Assembly: GCA_007695285.1 (NCBI GenBank)
Contig: REEC01000062.1
Coordinates: forward strand, 1-37,124
DNA from: Spirochaetaceae bacterium
Lineage (GTDB): Bacteria > Spirochaetota > Spirochaetia > DSM-27196 > PXBQ01
Reading direction: 5' to 3'
DNA length: 37,124 bases
Notes under the pieces: model-generated
What the model saw: the letters and a program-made list of their open reading frames with translations, nothing else
Told to the model about the DNA's origin: nothing
The model's database searches: none
In this document: positions 30,042 to 37,124 of the stretch, piece by piece
Position numbering within the stretch: the stretch's first letter is position 1
Layout: every line of letters starts with the position of its first letter
Made by a program: the position numbers and the translations under genes

Positions 30042-30506
30042 ATGAAAATGGCAATCATTCTTTACTCGGGAACCGGCAATACGCGCGGTGTCGCGGAGCG
30101 GCTCGCGACGAAGGTCCGCGCTCGTGGCGACCAGGCCGAGATTCGCGAGATCACGGTGACGGGCGATCCGGGTAAGGGCGCCGACGCCTTCCAACTCGCG
30201 TCGACCCCGTCGACGGACGATGCCGACGTCGTGGTGCTGGCAAGTCCCGTGATGGCGTTTTCGCTGTCGCCCGTCATGAAGGCGTACCTGGACCAGGCCA
30301 AGCCGCCGCAGCGGCCGGTGCGCGTCGTGATAACGCAGCACTTCCCGCGCTCGTGGATGGGTGGCCGTCAGGCGCTCGGGTGGATGACGCGCGCGCTCAA
30401 ACGCAACGGCACGTCGGTCGCCGAAGCGATGATCGTCAACTGGACCAGCAAGGCACGCGAGAAACAGATCGAGGACGGCACCGATCGATTGGCGGCTCTG
30501 GTGTAG
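30042..30506 (+). CDS. Flavodoxin-like protein
   Basis: 154 residues. The phosphate-binding loop of flavodoxins is at the N-terminus (MAIILYSGTGNTRGVAERLA), followed by an acidic region (STPSTDDADVVVLASPVMAF) that forms the second FMN loop. AAGGAGATCAC precedes the ATG at 30042; the open frame upstream to 29967 is not used. Probably an electron carrier or small FMN quinone reductase (inference). The 3' end shows a 15-base tandem duplication across the stop codon. Confidence 0.85.
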   Translation: MKMAIILYSGTGNTRGVAERLATKVRARGDQAEIREITVTGDPGKGADAFQLASTPSTDDADVVVLASPVMAFSLSPVMKAYLDQAKPPQRPVRVVITQHFPRSWMGGRQALGWMTRALKRNGTSVAEAMIVNWTSKAREKQIEDGTDRLAALV

Positions 30507-30520
30507 GCGGCTCTGGTGTA
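30491..30520 (+). repeat. 15-base tandem duplication over flavodoxin stop codon
   Basis: GGCGGCTCTGGTGTA occurs twice, at 30491-30505 and 30506-30520. The first copy ends the gene as GTG-TAG and the second as GTG-TAA, so the duplication leaves the protein sequence unchanged and only alters the stop codon. Confidence 0.9.
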
Positions 30521-30601
30521 ACTCAAGGCGGCCGCTCGGATATCGTCCTGGCGGAGGGAGCCTGCCCGTTTTTCCGGCTCGCCCCCGCGTTCTCGACGAG
30601 T

Positions 30602-31204
30602 TCATCCGGAGAGCAGCAACCGTATTACCTCATCTATCCGGTCCAACACCGCCTCGGCGGTGGAGTGGCTGCGTCCGGTGATATGAAAGAGCAACATGCC
30701 GTGGACTGTGCTGCCGAGCATATCTTCGATGAGTTCGCAGTGATGCTTCGGGACAAGCCCGGTCTCACCTGCCTGCACGAAGGTCTCGTGGACCAGAACT
30801 GCAACCCTGGGAATCAGAAGATGCTGCTCCAACGCGACAGGGATGGGGTCGATCGGCGCCATGAAAACCACCTTGAACGCCTCGGGATTCTTCAGGAAGT
30901 AACCGGCATAAATCCCGGTGGCCCGACGAATACGCTGCTCGAAGTTGTCGATACCCTCGATATCGTGCAGCACCACCGTGTACACCTCGTCCAGGTAATC
31001 CGCGGCAACATAGGCAAGAATCTCAGAGAAGTCGGCGAAGTAGTTGTAGAGCGTGCCGACCGCGAATGATGCCGTTTCGGCGATTCTGCGTGTATTCAGC
31101 TGGGCGAGTCCTTCGGTCCTGATGAGCTCCTTTGTCGCATCCACGATGAACCGGCGCGTTCGCTCTTCGTGCACGGCTCTTCGGCCCGCTCGAGCCTCAG
31201 GCAT
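30602..31204 (-). CDS. TetR family transcriptional regulator
   Basis: 200 residues. The N-terminal helix-turn-helix is clear: RRFIVDATKELIRTEGLAQL, then TRRIAETASFAVGTLYNYFA. The C-terminal ligand domain is variable, as usual. I prefer the ATG at 31204, which overlaps the stop of the preceding flavodoxin-fold gene by eight bases; an ATG at 31228 would add eight residues. It is the last gene of an operon whose promoter region has a palindrome at 32478-32492, the likely operator through which it represses its own operon (inference from family behaviour). Confidence 0.9.
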   Translation of the reverse strand: MPEARAGRRAVHEERTRRFIVDATKELIRTEGLAQLNTRRIAETASFAVGTLYNYFADFSEILAYVAADYLDEVYTVVLHDIEGIDNFEQRIRRATGIYAGYFLKNPEAFKVVFMAPIDPIPVALEQHLLIPRVAVLVHETFVQAGETGLVPKHHCELIEDMLGSTVHGMLLFHITGRSHSTAEAVLDRIDEVIRLLLSG

Positions 31205-31889
31205 CGGTGGTCCCGGTGACCGGCTCATCTATGGCATAGGGTCGAGCGCGATAGTCCACTCCTGCCTTCTTCGCGTCGCGCTCGACCTTCAACTTCATCA
31301 GCGGAATCATCAACCATCTCGGCATGAGTGCGAAGTGCCTGTGAATCAACGCGGTTGCCTTCCCGCTCAGCTCACGGTCGTGCGCGATGCATGTTGCCAT
31401 CTCATCCAGCGCGCGACGGACCCATCGCATCAGCCGTCCGGTCGATTCAAGCGGTCTACCATCGATGAGTGGGCTGGCGCCGAATCCGAACCCTCCTCGG
31501 TAGACCATTCCGGTCTCGCGGCAGAAGTGCTGACACATCTCGAAGCAAGTCTGTCTCTGGATGTCTTCGAGGTAGCCCGAATGGATCACGGTCATGACGT
31601 TGAGCCCGGACAACCCGCCACGGTTCGGACTGTCGTCCAGTGCCGCCAGAACCTCCTGGAACGGCCACGGGAGCGAGTGGACGTACACTGGGGTACAGAG
31701 TACCAGTAACTGCGCGCCTCGCAGCGACTCCCCGAACGCCGCCACCTGGTCGCCATCCCGAAAGATCTGGTGCGCGCGCCACCTCTGTACCTCGATCCCC
31801 GGGAGTCTGGCCTCGAGGTAGTTCGCTATCGACTCGGTACCGGTCTTCACACCACGCGGACTGCCCAGCAGAAAGACAACGCGCTTCAT
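31197..31889 (-). CDS. Flavodoxin-fold NAD(P)H-dependent oxidoreductase
   Basis: 230 residues. The N-terminus VVFLLGSPRGVKTGTESIAN is the FMN phosphate loop of the FMN-reductase/flavodoxin-2 class, then LLVLCTPVYVHSLPWPFQEV is the second flavin loop. The C-terminal third (IHRHFALMPRWLMIPLMKLK) is amphipathic and basic and may touch the membrane. Start overlaps the upstream stop as ATGA. No cysteine cluster of the iron-sulfur flavoprotein type. Function unknown beyond flavin reduction; paired with the Cys-rich flavoprotein upstream and a TetR regulator. Confidence 0.8.
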   Translation of the reverse strand: MKRVVFLLGSPRGVKTGTESIANYLEARLPGIEVQRWRAHQIFRDGDQVAAFGESLRGAQLLVLCTPVYVHSLPWPFQEVLAALDDSPNRGGLSGLNVMTVIHSGYLEDIQRQTCFEMCQHFCRETGMVYRGGFGFGASPLIDGRPLESTGRLMRWVRRALDEMATCIAHDRELSGKATALIHRHFALMPRWLMIPLMKLKVERDAKKAGVDYRARPYAIDEPVTGTTDA

Positions 31890-32458
31890 CGGGACGCCCC
31901 CGCCTCGCGGAACGAGTTCTCGATCCGGCTCCGTACCTCTTCGCCGGCCATGCCGGGAGCGAGCACCGTAGAGGCCGACCTTTCGGCGAACACGCACGCG
32001 GCGATGCGGCTGCCGGCGAGGTGGAACGTCTTTTCTTCGGCCTCGTCCTCGCGTCGCATGATGCCAATGCTGATCACCGACGCGGGACCAGGATAGCGCA
32101 TTTCGTGGTGCATTTCTCCGTTGTGAAGGACGTACGTCCCCAACCCCTGCGGGCTGAACCGGTCGATCGCCTTCTTAAGGTGTCCTCCGAACCCACCGAA
32201 CCGAACGAGGCTCACAAGGACGATCCGCGCGGCTCTCGCGAGATGCGGGTAGATCTCCTGCATCTGATCCCGCTTACAACAGATTCCCGGGTTGGTGTCA
32301 CCACAGTAACCGCAGCCATTACAGTAGCCGATCGACATCGCGGGCAGATCGAACCAGGCCGCATCGAGTGATTCCGGTAGCTGAGACTTGAGTTCTTCAG
32401 CGACGGTGGAAGATAGCGGATCATCCGCCCCGAGTCCAAACAGAACGAGTGTTGCCAT
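31886..32458 (-). CDS. Flavodoxin-fold protein with cysteine motif
   Basis: 190 residues. LVLFGLGADDPLSSTVAEEL is the flavin phosphate loop. The cysteine cluster YCNGCGYCG followed by GICCKRDQM matches the C-x2-C-x2-C plus downstream cysteine layout of NADPH-dependent FMN reductase and iron-sulfur flavoprotein relatives, so it may bind a 4Fe-4S cluster or undergo thiol chemistry (inference). First gene of the TetR operon. AAAGG precedes the ATG. Confidence 0.82.
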   Translation of the reverse strand: MATLVLFGLGADDPLSSTVAEELKSQLPESLDAAWFDLPAMSIGYCNGCGYCGDTNPGICCKRDQMQEIYPHLARAARIVLVSLVRFGGFGGHLKKAIDRFSPQGLGTYVLHNGEMHHEMRYPGPASVISIGIMRREDEAEEKTFHLAGSRIAACVFAERSASTVLAPGMAGEEVRSRIENSFREAGASR

Positions 32459-32477
32459 ATGAACGCCTTTATATATT

Positions 32478-32492
32478 ATGAACGTTGTTCAT
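32478..32492. promoter_or_regulatory. Palindromic operator, likely for the TetR regulator
   Basis: ATGAAC-GTT-GTTCAT is a perfect six-base inverted repeat with a three-base centre, 20 bases before the first gene of the flavoprotein/TetR operon and next to AT-rich -10 candidates. TetR proteins typically bind 15-base palindromes of this form. Confidence 0.65.
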
Positions 32493-32599
32493 TCTATAAC
32501 ATACAGTGTAGCATTGCACAAGCCTCCTTCCACCACGCGCTCACGGATTCCTAACAAAAACAACACCGAAAGCTAACACGATGCGCGCAGCATCCAGTG

Positions 32600-33601
32600 A
32601 TGATTCATGTTGCGGCCATTTCCAAAAAGTACAAGTCGGTTCAGGCGCTCGGCCCGACGACGGTCGAGATAACCGAAGGCAGTTTCACCGCCGTTCTCGG
32701 CCCTTCCGGGAGCGGCAAGACGACTCTCCTGCGGATCATCGCAGGGCTCGAGACGAGCGATTCGGGATCGGTTTCCATTGGTGGGCACACCGTCAGCGAC
32801 GCCGCGAGCCGGCTCTTCGTCCCACCCGAGCGGCGCGGTCTCGGGATGGTCTTTCAGGACTTTGCGCTCTGGCCGCACATGACCGTATTCGAGAACGTCG
32901 CGTACACGCTTCGCGCTCGGCGCGATACGGCCAACTTGAAAGCGCGCGTCACCGAGGCGATCGAGACGGTGAGGCTCGGTGGCAAGGAAGGGCGCTATCC
33001 CGGACAGCTCTCCGGAGGCGAGCAACAGCGTGTCGCGTTTGCGCGCGCGGTCGTCGGCAAACCACGCGTGATCCTGCTCGATGAACCGCTTTCCGCGCTC
33101 GACGCGCTGTTGCGCGAGCAGATGCGGCTCGAGCTCAAGACGCTCGTGAGCTCGCTCGGGCTCACGGCGCTGTACGTGACGCACGACCAGCTCGAGGCTT
33201 TATCGATGGCCGATCGGGTGCTGGTCATGAACAACGGGACTGTGCTCCAGTCGGGCTCGCCCGAGCAGGTCTACTCCCGCCCGACGCACCCGTTCGTCGC
33301 GTCGTTTCTGGGTCGATCGAACTGGTTCGCCGACGGAAACCGCATGATCCGACCCGAGCATCTGAGCTGGCACCGACCCGAGTCGGCTCACGTCGCGGTC
33401 GAAGGAACGGTCGCCGCTGTAGGATATCTCGGCGACCGGTACGAGATTCTTGTCCGGATCGACGGCGACACAATCGGTGCACGGACGCAGGAATGGACCG
33501 CGTACCGCGCGACACCGGTGCAGCGGGGGGCCGCAGTCACGCTTTACATCAGCGAACACAACATCAATTCCATAATCACAGAAGAGGAGATTTCAGCATG
33601 A
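32600..33601 (+). CDS. ABC importer ATP-binding protein (FbpC/PotA type)
   Basis: 333 residues (a GTG one codon earlier is also possible). Walker A GPSGSGKTTLLRI, Q-loop VFQDFALWPHMTV, signature LSGGEQQRVAFARA, Walker B VILLDEPLSALDA and switch histidine in YVTHDQLEAL are all intact. A C-terminal TOBE-like domain follows (MIRPEHLSW). The type is that of ferric iron, thiamine, phosphonate or polyamine importers. Gene order ATPase, binding protein, permease; its TGA overlaps the next start as ATGA. No clear SD precedes it. Confidence 0.92.
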   Translation: MIHVAAISKKYKSVQALGPTTVEITEGSFTAVLGPSGSGKTTLLRIIAGLETSDSGSVSIGGHTVSDAASRLFVPPERRGLGMVFQDFALWPHMTVFENVAYTLRARRDTANLKARVTEAIETVRLGGKEGRYPGQLSGGEQQRVAFARAVVGKPRVILLDEPLSALDALLREQMRLELKTLVSSLGLTALYVTHDQLEALSMADRVLVMNNGTVLQSGSPEQVYSRPTHPFVASFLGRSNWFADGNRMIRPEHLSWHRPESAHVAVEGTVAAVGYLGDRYEILVRIDGDTIGARTQEWTAYRATPVQRGAAVTLYISEHNINSIITEEEISA

Positions 33602-34668
33602 GAGTATCAGCAATCCGGCCGGCGCTCGCGGTCGCAGTTTTTCTCGCGGTCGCGTTCTCCGCGTTTGCAGCGGGTGCGGTCGAGCAGACGGGGCCGCAAC
33701 GAAGTACGGTACCTGCTGCGAGCAGCGCCGATGAGCGCGCCGAAGTAGCCGCGGCGAGCGGTACGATTACCGTTTATTCGGCCGGGCCGGGAGGACTCGC
33801 AAACGCATTTAAAAATACTTTCGAGGCGGCCACCGGGATTCGCGTAGAGCTGTTTCAGTCGACGACCGGCGCGGTGCTCGGACGCCTCGAGGCCGAGGCG
33901 GCGAATCCGGTTGCCGACGTCGTGATTCTCGCGAGCTGGCCCGCGGCGTTTGAGTTCAAGACTCGCGGCCTTTCACTCGCGTATCCGGGCGCGGTTGGAG
34001 CGGATGAGTTGCATTCCGCGTTCCTTGACGCGGACTATCACTTCTTCGGCACGAGCGCGTCGGCTCTTGGGGTGACGTTCAACACGAATGCCGCGCCGGC
34101 CGTGCCGATGGACTGGTCCGACTTCACGCGCCCCGAATGGCGCGGTCTGGTCAACATCCCGGATCCGCTCTTGTCGGGCAGCGCGCTCGACTTCATCTCC
34201 GGGTACGTGAACGTGTACGGAGAAGAGGCGTGGTCGCTCTTTGAGGCGCTCGCGGCGAACGACGTGCTCGTGGCCGGGGCGAATAATCCCGCGCTGACCC
34301 CGGTTGTGTCAGGCGCCAAGGCCGCGGTGCTCGCAGGCGTCGATTACATGGGTTACGCTCAAGCGGCGAGCGGCGAGGCGGTTCGTGTCGTCTATCCATC
34401 GTCGGGTACCGTCGTGAACCCACGCCCTGCGTTCATCCTGAAGTCATCGCAGAATATTCCGGCCGCGAAACGGTTTGTCGATTTTCTCCTGTCGCATGAC
34501 GCGCAGCAACTCGTCGCGAACGCGTATCTGTTGCCGGGACGAAGCGACTTTGTTTTTACGAACCGGGACGGCATGGATGTAATCCCGATGCTCGAGTACG
34601 ATTGGGAGTGGATGAGCGAGAACGCCGAGGCGATCACGGACCGTTTCACCCGGATCTTCGGCCGGTAA
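33598..34668 (+). CDS. ABC periplasmic binding protein (Fe3+/thiamine/phosphonate type)
   Basis: 356 residues. Signal peptide at residues 1-24 (ALAVAVFLAVAFSAFAAGA), a low-complexity linker, then the type II binding fold: TITVYSAGPGGLANAF, FEAATGIRVELFQSTTGAVL, ANPVADVVILASW. The family includes FbpA, ThiB and PhnS. The paired tyrosines that bind ferric iron in FbpA are not obvious; only GVDYMGYAQ is near that place. The ligand is therefore undecided. GAGGAGA precedes the ATG, which overlaps the ATPase stop as ATGA. Confidence 0.87.
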   Translation: MRVSAIRPALAVAVFLAVAFSAFAAGAVEQTGPQRSTVPAASSADERAEVAAASGTITVYSAGPGGLANAFKNTFEAATGIRVELFQSTTGAVLGRLEAEAANPVADVVILASWPAAFEFKTRGLSLAYPGAVGADELHSAFLDADYHFFGTSASALGVTFNTNAAPAVPMDWSDFTRPEWRGLVNIPDPLLSGSALDFISGYVNVYGEEAWSLFEALAANDVLVAGANNPALTPVVSGAKAAVLAGVDYMGYAQAASGEAVRVVYPSSGTVVNPRPAFILKSSQNIPAAKRFVDFLLSHDAQQLVANAYLLPGRSDFVFTNRDGMDVIPMLEYDWEWMSENAEAITDRFTRIFGR

Positions 34669-34674
34669 GCTCGC

Positions 34675-36417
34675 GTGAGTGCCCCTGTTCCCGGCGCATC
34701 GACACAATCGGTGCGCCGGTCGCGTTTTCTCGCTCCCGAGACGGCGCTCGCCGCCCCGGTACTGGCGCTGCTCGTGGTCCTTGTGTTCGTTCCGATGGGG
34801 CTCATCCTCATCCGGAGCGTGATCATCGACGGCCGAGTCGACGCGACGGTCCTGTTCCGGACAGTCAGCGACCATGGTTTTTCCCGGGCGTTCTGGAACT
34901 CGATAACTCTCGGGCTTCTTGTCGTAGCCGGTGCGACGGCGCTCGCGCTCCCGCTTGCGGTCATCACGACGCGCACCTCGCTCCGGTACAAGCGGTGGAT
35001 CGACGTGGTGCTCGTGATCCCGTTCCTGACCCCACCGTACATCAACGCGCTCGGCTGGATGCTGTTCATGGAGCCACGTGGGTACCTCGTTCATCTGGCC
35101 CCGCGGGCAGGCGACTGGTCGGCGGCGTTCTTCTCGCTCCCGGGGATGGTGATGGTGATGAGTCTTCACCTCTATCCGTTTCTCTACCTGATGCTGCGCA
35201 ATACGCTCGCGCAGCTCTCGGGGTCGCTCGATGAAGCCGCGGCGGTGAGCGGCGCGCGCCCGGTCTACCGGTTCGTAACGGTGACGCTTCGGCTTCTGGT
35301 TTCTGGCTACGCGATGGGTAGTCTGCTCGTGTTCGTGAAGACGCTCTCGGAGTTCGGCACACCGATCACGATGGGGCGCAGGATCGGGTTTCCGGTGCTC
35401 GTTACCGAGATCTTCCGGTACACCTCGAGCTGGCCGCTCGACTTTGGCAGGGGTTCACGCTATGCGGTGCTGCTGCTCGTACTTTGCCTCGGCGCGTGGG
35501 CCGGCCAGAACGTCGTGTCGCGTCGCAACGCGTTTCACGTCGTCGGCGGCAAGGGAAGCAGACCGTCGGGACGTCTGACGATTGCCGGTAGCGTGGTCGG
35601 ATGGGTGTATCTGTCGCTGCTTCTGACGGTCTCGATCGGGATTCCGTACTTTTCGATCACTCTCACGTCGCTGTTGCGTCTGCGAAGCAGCGGAATCGCG
35701 TGGGGCAACCTGACGCTTGCTCACTATCGCGCGGTGCTCGAGCCGGCCGGCCTGGGGCTGCAGTCGCTTCGGTGGAGCCTCGTGTTGTCGCTTGCCGCGG
35801 CTACCGTATCGGCGGTGCTCGGCACCTTCGTCGCGCTCGGCGTACAGGCGGCACGCCGGACCGGTCACGGCTCGACGAAGACGGCGGCCGCGCTGGGCAG
35901 CGCGAGCGACGCGCTCGCGTTACTGCCGAACACGGTCCCGAGCATTATCGTCGTGCTTGGCCTGATCCTGATGTGGAACGCCGCGTGGATGCCGGTCCGG
36001 GTCTACAACACGCCGATGATGCTCGTGGTCACGTACGTCGTTCTCTTTCTGCCGTTCACGGTCCAGTACGTCAAGTCGAGTTACGAAGCGGTCCATCCGT
36101 CGCTGCGTGCGGCCGGCCGGGTGTGTGGAGGGTCGAGTATCTACGTCTTCCTGCGCGTGACGCTGCCGTTGATCGCACCGGGGATCGTCGCGGGATGGAT
36201 CATGACGTTCGCGATCTCGTTCCGCGAGCTCGTCGGTTCACTCATCGTTCGTCCGCCGTCGGTCCATACGTCGGCAACCTTCATCTACGGCCAGTTCGAG
36301 CAGGGTAGCGTCAGCCAGGGGATGGCGATGGCCGTCGTGTCGGTCGGCGTCACGACCGCGATCCTCCTGGTCGCCCGCCGGTTCGACGGACGCCGGGGCG
36401 GAGTATCTCAGCGGTAG
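34675..36417 (+). CDS. ABC importer fused permease (FbpB/ThiP type)
   Basis: 580 residues, about 12 membrane helices, two MetI-like permease domains in one chain. EAA loops are seen in both halves: LSGSLDEAAAVSGARPVYRF and YEAVHPSLRAAGRVCGGSSI. Duplication of the permease in a single chain is typical of iron and thiamine importers. GTG start six bases after the binding-protein stop; no strong SD. The 3' side has a short GCCGG/CCGGC stem at about 36415-36435 that might end transcription. Confidence 0.92.
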   Translation: MSAPVPGASTQSVRRSRFLAPETALAAPVLALLVVLVFVPMGLILIRSVIIDGRVDATVLFRTVSDHGFSRAFWNSITLGLLVVAGATALALPLAVITTRTSLRYKRWIDVVLVIPFLTPPYINALGWMLFMEPRGYLVHLAPRAGDWSAAFFSLPGMVMVMSLHLYPFLYLMLRNTLAQLSGSLDEAAAVSGARPVYRFVTVTLRLLVSGYAMGSLLVFVKTLSEFGTPITMGRRIGFPVLVTEIFRYTSSWPLDFGRGSRYAVLLLVLCLGAWAGQNVVSRRNAFHVVGGKGSRPSGRLTIAGSVVGWVYLSLLLTVSIGIPYFSITLTSLLRLRSSGIAWGNLTLAHYRAVLEPAGLGLQSLRWSLVLSLAAATVSAVLGTFVALGVQAARRTGHGSTKTAAALGSASDALALLPNTVPSIIVVLGLILMWNAAWMPVRVYNTPMMLVVTYVVLFLPFTVQYVKSSYEAVHPSLRAAGRVCGGSSIYVFLRVTLPLIAPGIVAGWIMTFAISFRELVGSLIVRPPSVHTSATFIYGQFEQGSVSQGMAMAVVSVGVTTAILLVARRFDGRRGGVSQR

Positions 36418-36493
36418 CCGGTCGGTGCCCGGCATTCGTGGCAGGCTCTTCTCAATAAAGAACGGATAACCAGGCGCAACTGCACATTTTCTA

Positions 36494-36522
36494 TTGAAGC
36501 GCGACGCATTCGCCGTTATCTT
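36494..36522 (+). promoter_or_regulatory. Promoter of transhydrogenase alpha gene
   Basis: TTGAAG and TATCTT separated by 17 bases. The ATG lies 28 bases beyond with AAGGGG as SD. The gap 36418-36493 shows nothing else firm. Confidence 0.65.
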
Positions 36523-36550
36523 AAGCGCAACACTCAAGTAAGGGGTCTAC

Positions 36551-37124
36551 ATGACGCTAGGGGTTCCGAAAGAGACGTTTCCGGGTGAGCGCCGTGTCGC
36601 GCTTGTGCCGGCTCACGTGCCGGCCGTGGTGAAGCTCGGGTTCGATGTTCTCATCGAGGCCGGTGCGGGTGTGAGTTCGGGGCATCTCGACGAAGAGTAC
36701 GTCGAGAAAGGCGCGTCGATCGTCACGGATGCCCGCGCCGAGGCCGATGTGTTATTGACCGTTCGTTCGGCCGCGGCGGCGGGTGAGAGTGCGCCGGGAC
36801 CGAAGCGCGACGGCCAGACCGTTATGGGCTTTCTCGATCCGTACGCGCCCCACCGGGTGTTTGCCGAGTTCAAGAAACGGAACACGACGTCATTCTCGAT
36901 GGAACTCATCCCGCGCATCACGCGCGCGCAAGCGATGGACGCGCTCAGCTCGATGGCGAACCTTGCGGGGTACCGCGCGGCGCTGCTCGGCGCCGAGGCG
37001 CTGCCGCGGATGTTCCCGATGATGATGACAGCTGCGGGAACGATCGTGCCGTCGAAGGTTTTTGTCGTCGGCGTCGGTGTCGCGGGGCTGCAGGCGATCG
37101 CGACGACGAAGCGGCTCGGAGCGA
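36551..37124 (+). CDS. pntA: NAD(P) transhydrogenase subunit alpha, 3'-truncated by window
   Basis: First 191 codons only; the window ends within the gene. MTLGVPKETFPGERRVALVP is the shared start of the alanine dehydrogenase/transhydrogenase family. MGFLDPY, SMELIPRITRAQAMDALSSM and ANLAGYRAALLGA favour PntA over alanine dehydrogenase. GTIVPSKVFVVGVGVAGLQA is the beginning of the NAD-binding Rossmann fold. The enzyme couples hydride transfer between NADH and NADP to proton flow across the membrane, and the membrane subunits are expected just beyond the window. The promoter at 36494-36522 supports this start. Confidence 0.88.
   Translation, partial: MTLGVPKETFPGERRVALVPAHVPAVVKLGFDVLIEAGAGVSSGHLDEEYVEKGASIVTDARAEADVLLTVRSAAAAGESAPGPKRDGQTVMGFLDPYAPHRVFAEFKKRNTTSFSMELIPRITRAQAMDALSSMANLAGYRAALLGAEALPRMFPMMMTAAGTIVPSKVFVVGVGVAGLQAIATTKRLGA

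Noticed and set aside
1..37124. CRISPR arrays, tRNA or rRNA genes, transposases, phage genes, riboswitches
   Set aside because: Looked for on both strands; no repeat-spacer pattern, no cloverleaf or conserved rRNA stretch, and no recognisable mobile-element protein was found.

Overview
The window is about 37 kb of GC-rich bacterial chromosome (roughly 60% G+C by eye). It is densely coded on both strands and uses the standard bacterial code. Two lipoproteins, several secreted or membrane proteins, SNF2, cyclase, BCCT and ABC genes suggest a free-living heterotroph with a Gram-negative type envelope. A spirochaete-like lineage is possible, but no marker gene here fixes the taxonomy and I hold that only weakly. 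No rRNA, tRNA, CRISPR array, prophage or intact insertion sequence was seen.

Layout. 1-3.9 kb: a SWIM/SNF2 helicase and a small lipoprotein. 3.9-7.5 kb: an M3 oligopeptidase and an NHL-type beta-propeller protein (minus), divergent from an exported nitroreductase (plus). 7.6-10.4 kb: a tightly overlapping minus-strand operon of a tandem universal stress protein, a BCCT osmolyte transporter and a small membrane protein. 10.5-11.7 kb: a mandelate-racemase-type enolase superfamily enzyme. 11.9-12.9 kb: an intact AbrB/PIN toxin-antitoxin pair, followed by the decayed remains of a Phd/PIN pair.

12.9-18.4 kb is the metabolic core. A small membrane protein and a medium-chain dehydrogenase without zinc ligands (minus) are divergent from a three-gene unit: LarA-like (DUF2088) protein, D-tartrate-dehydratase-like enzyme and sulfatase. 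The shared control region holds a promoter and 12-bp-spaced direct repeats. After a methyltransferase and an unusual membrane adenylate cyclase come an aldo/keto reductase, a transglutaminase-like membrane protein and a second sulfatase. Together with the 10.5 kb enolase this reads as an accessory set for sulfated sugars or sugar acids (inference).

23.9-28.3 kb: an AAA/DUF4143 ATPase with paired inverted repeats upstream; a 596-base non-coding stretch holding an eroded ribbon-helix-helix antitoxin and GC hairpins; a lipoprotein; and a GH13 alpha-glucosidase. 28.5-30.5 kb: alpha/beta hydrolase, GNAT acetyltransferase and flavodoxin in one run. 30.6-32.5 kb: a TetR regulator with two flavodoxin-fold proteins in one overlapping operon, with a palindromic operator in front. 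32.6-36.4 kb: an ABC importer of the ferric-iron/thiamine/phosphonate type (ATPase, binding protein, fused permease). 36.5 kb to the end: the start of the transhydrogenase alpha subunit gene, cut by the window edge.

A recurring regulatory feature is a -10-like box placed 6-10 bases before the start codon with no Shine-Dalgarno sequence. It is seen at six genes and one short leader ORF, and suggests leaderless transcription alongside conventional SD-led genes. The best candidates for something undescribed are the sulfatase/dehydratase/LarA-like cluster, the cyclase with a membrane hairpin and C-terminal winged helix, and the repeat-controlled AAA ATPase.
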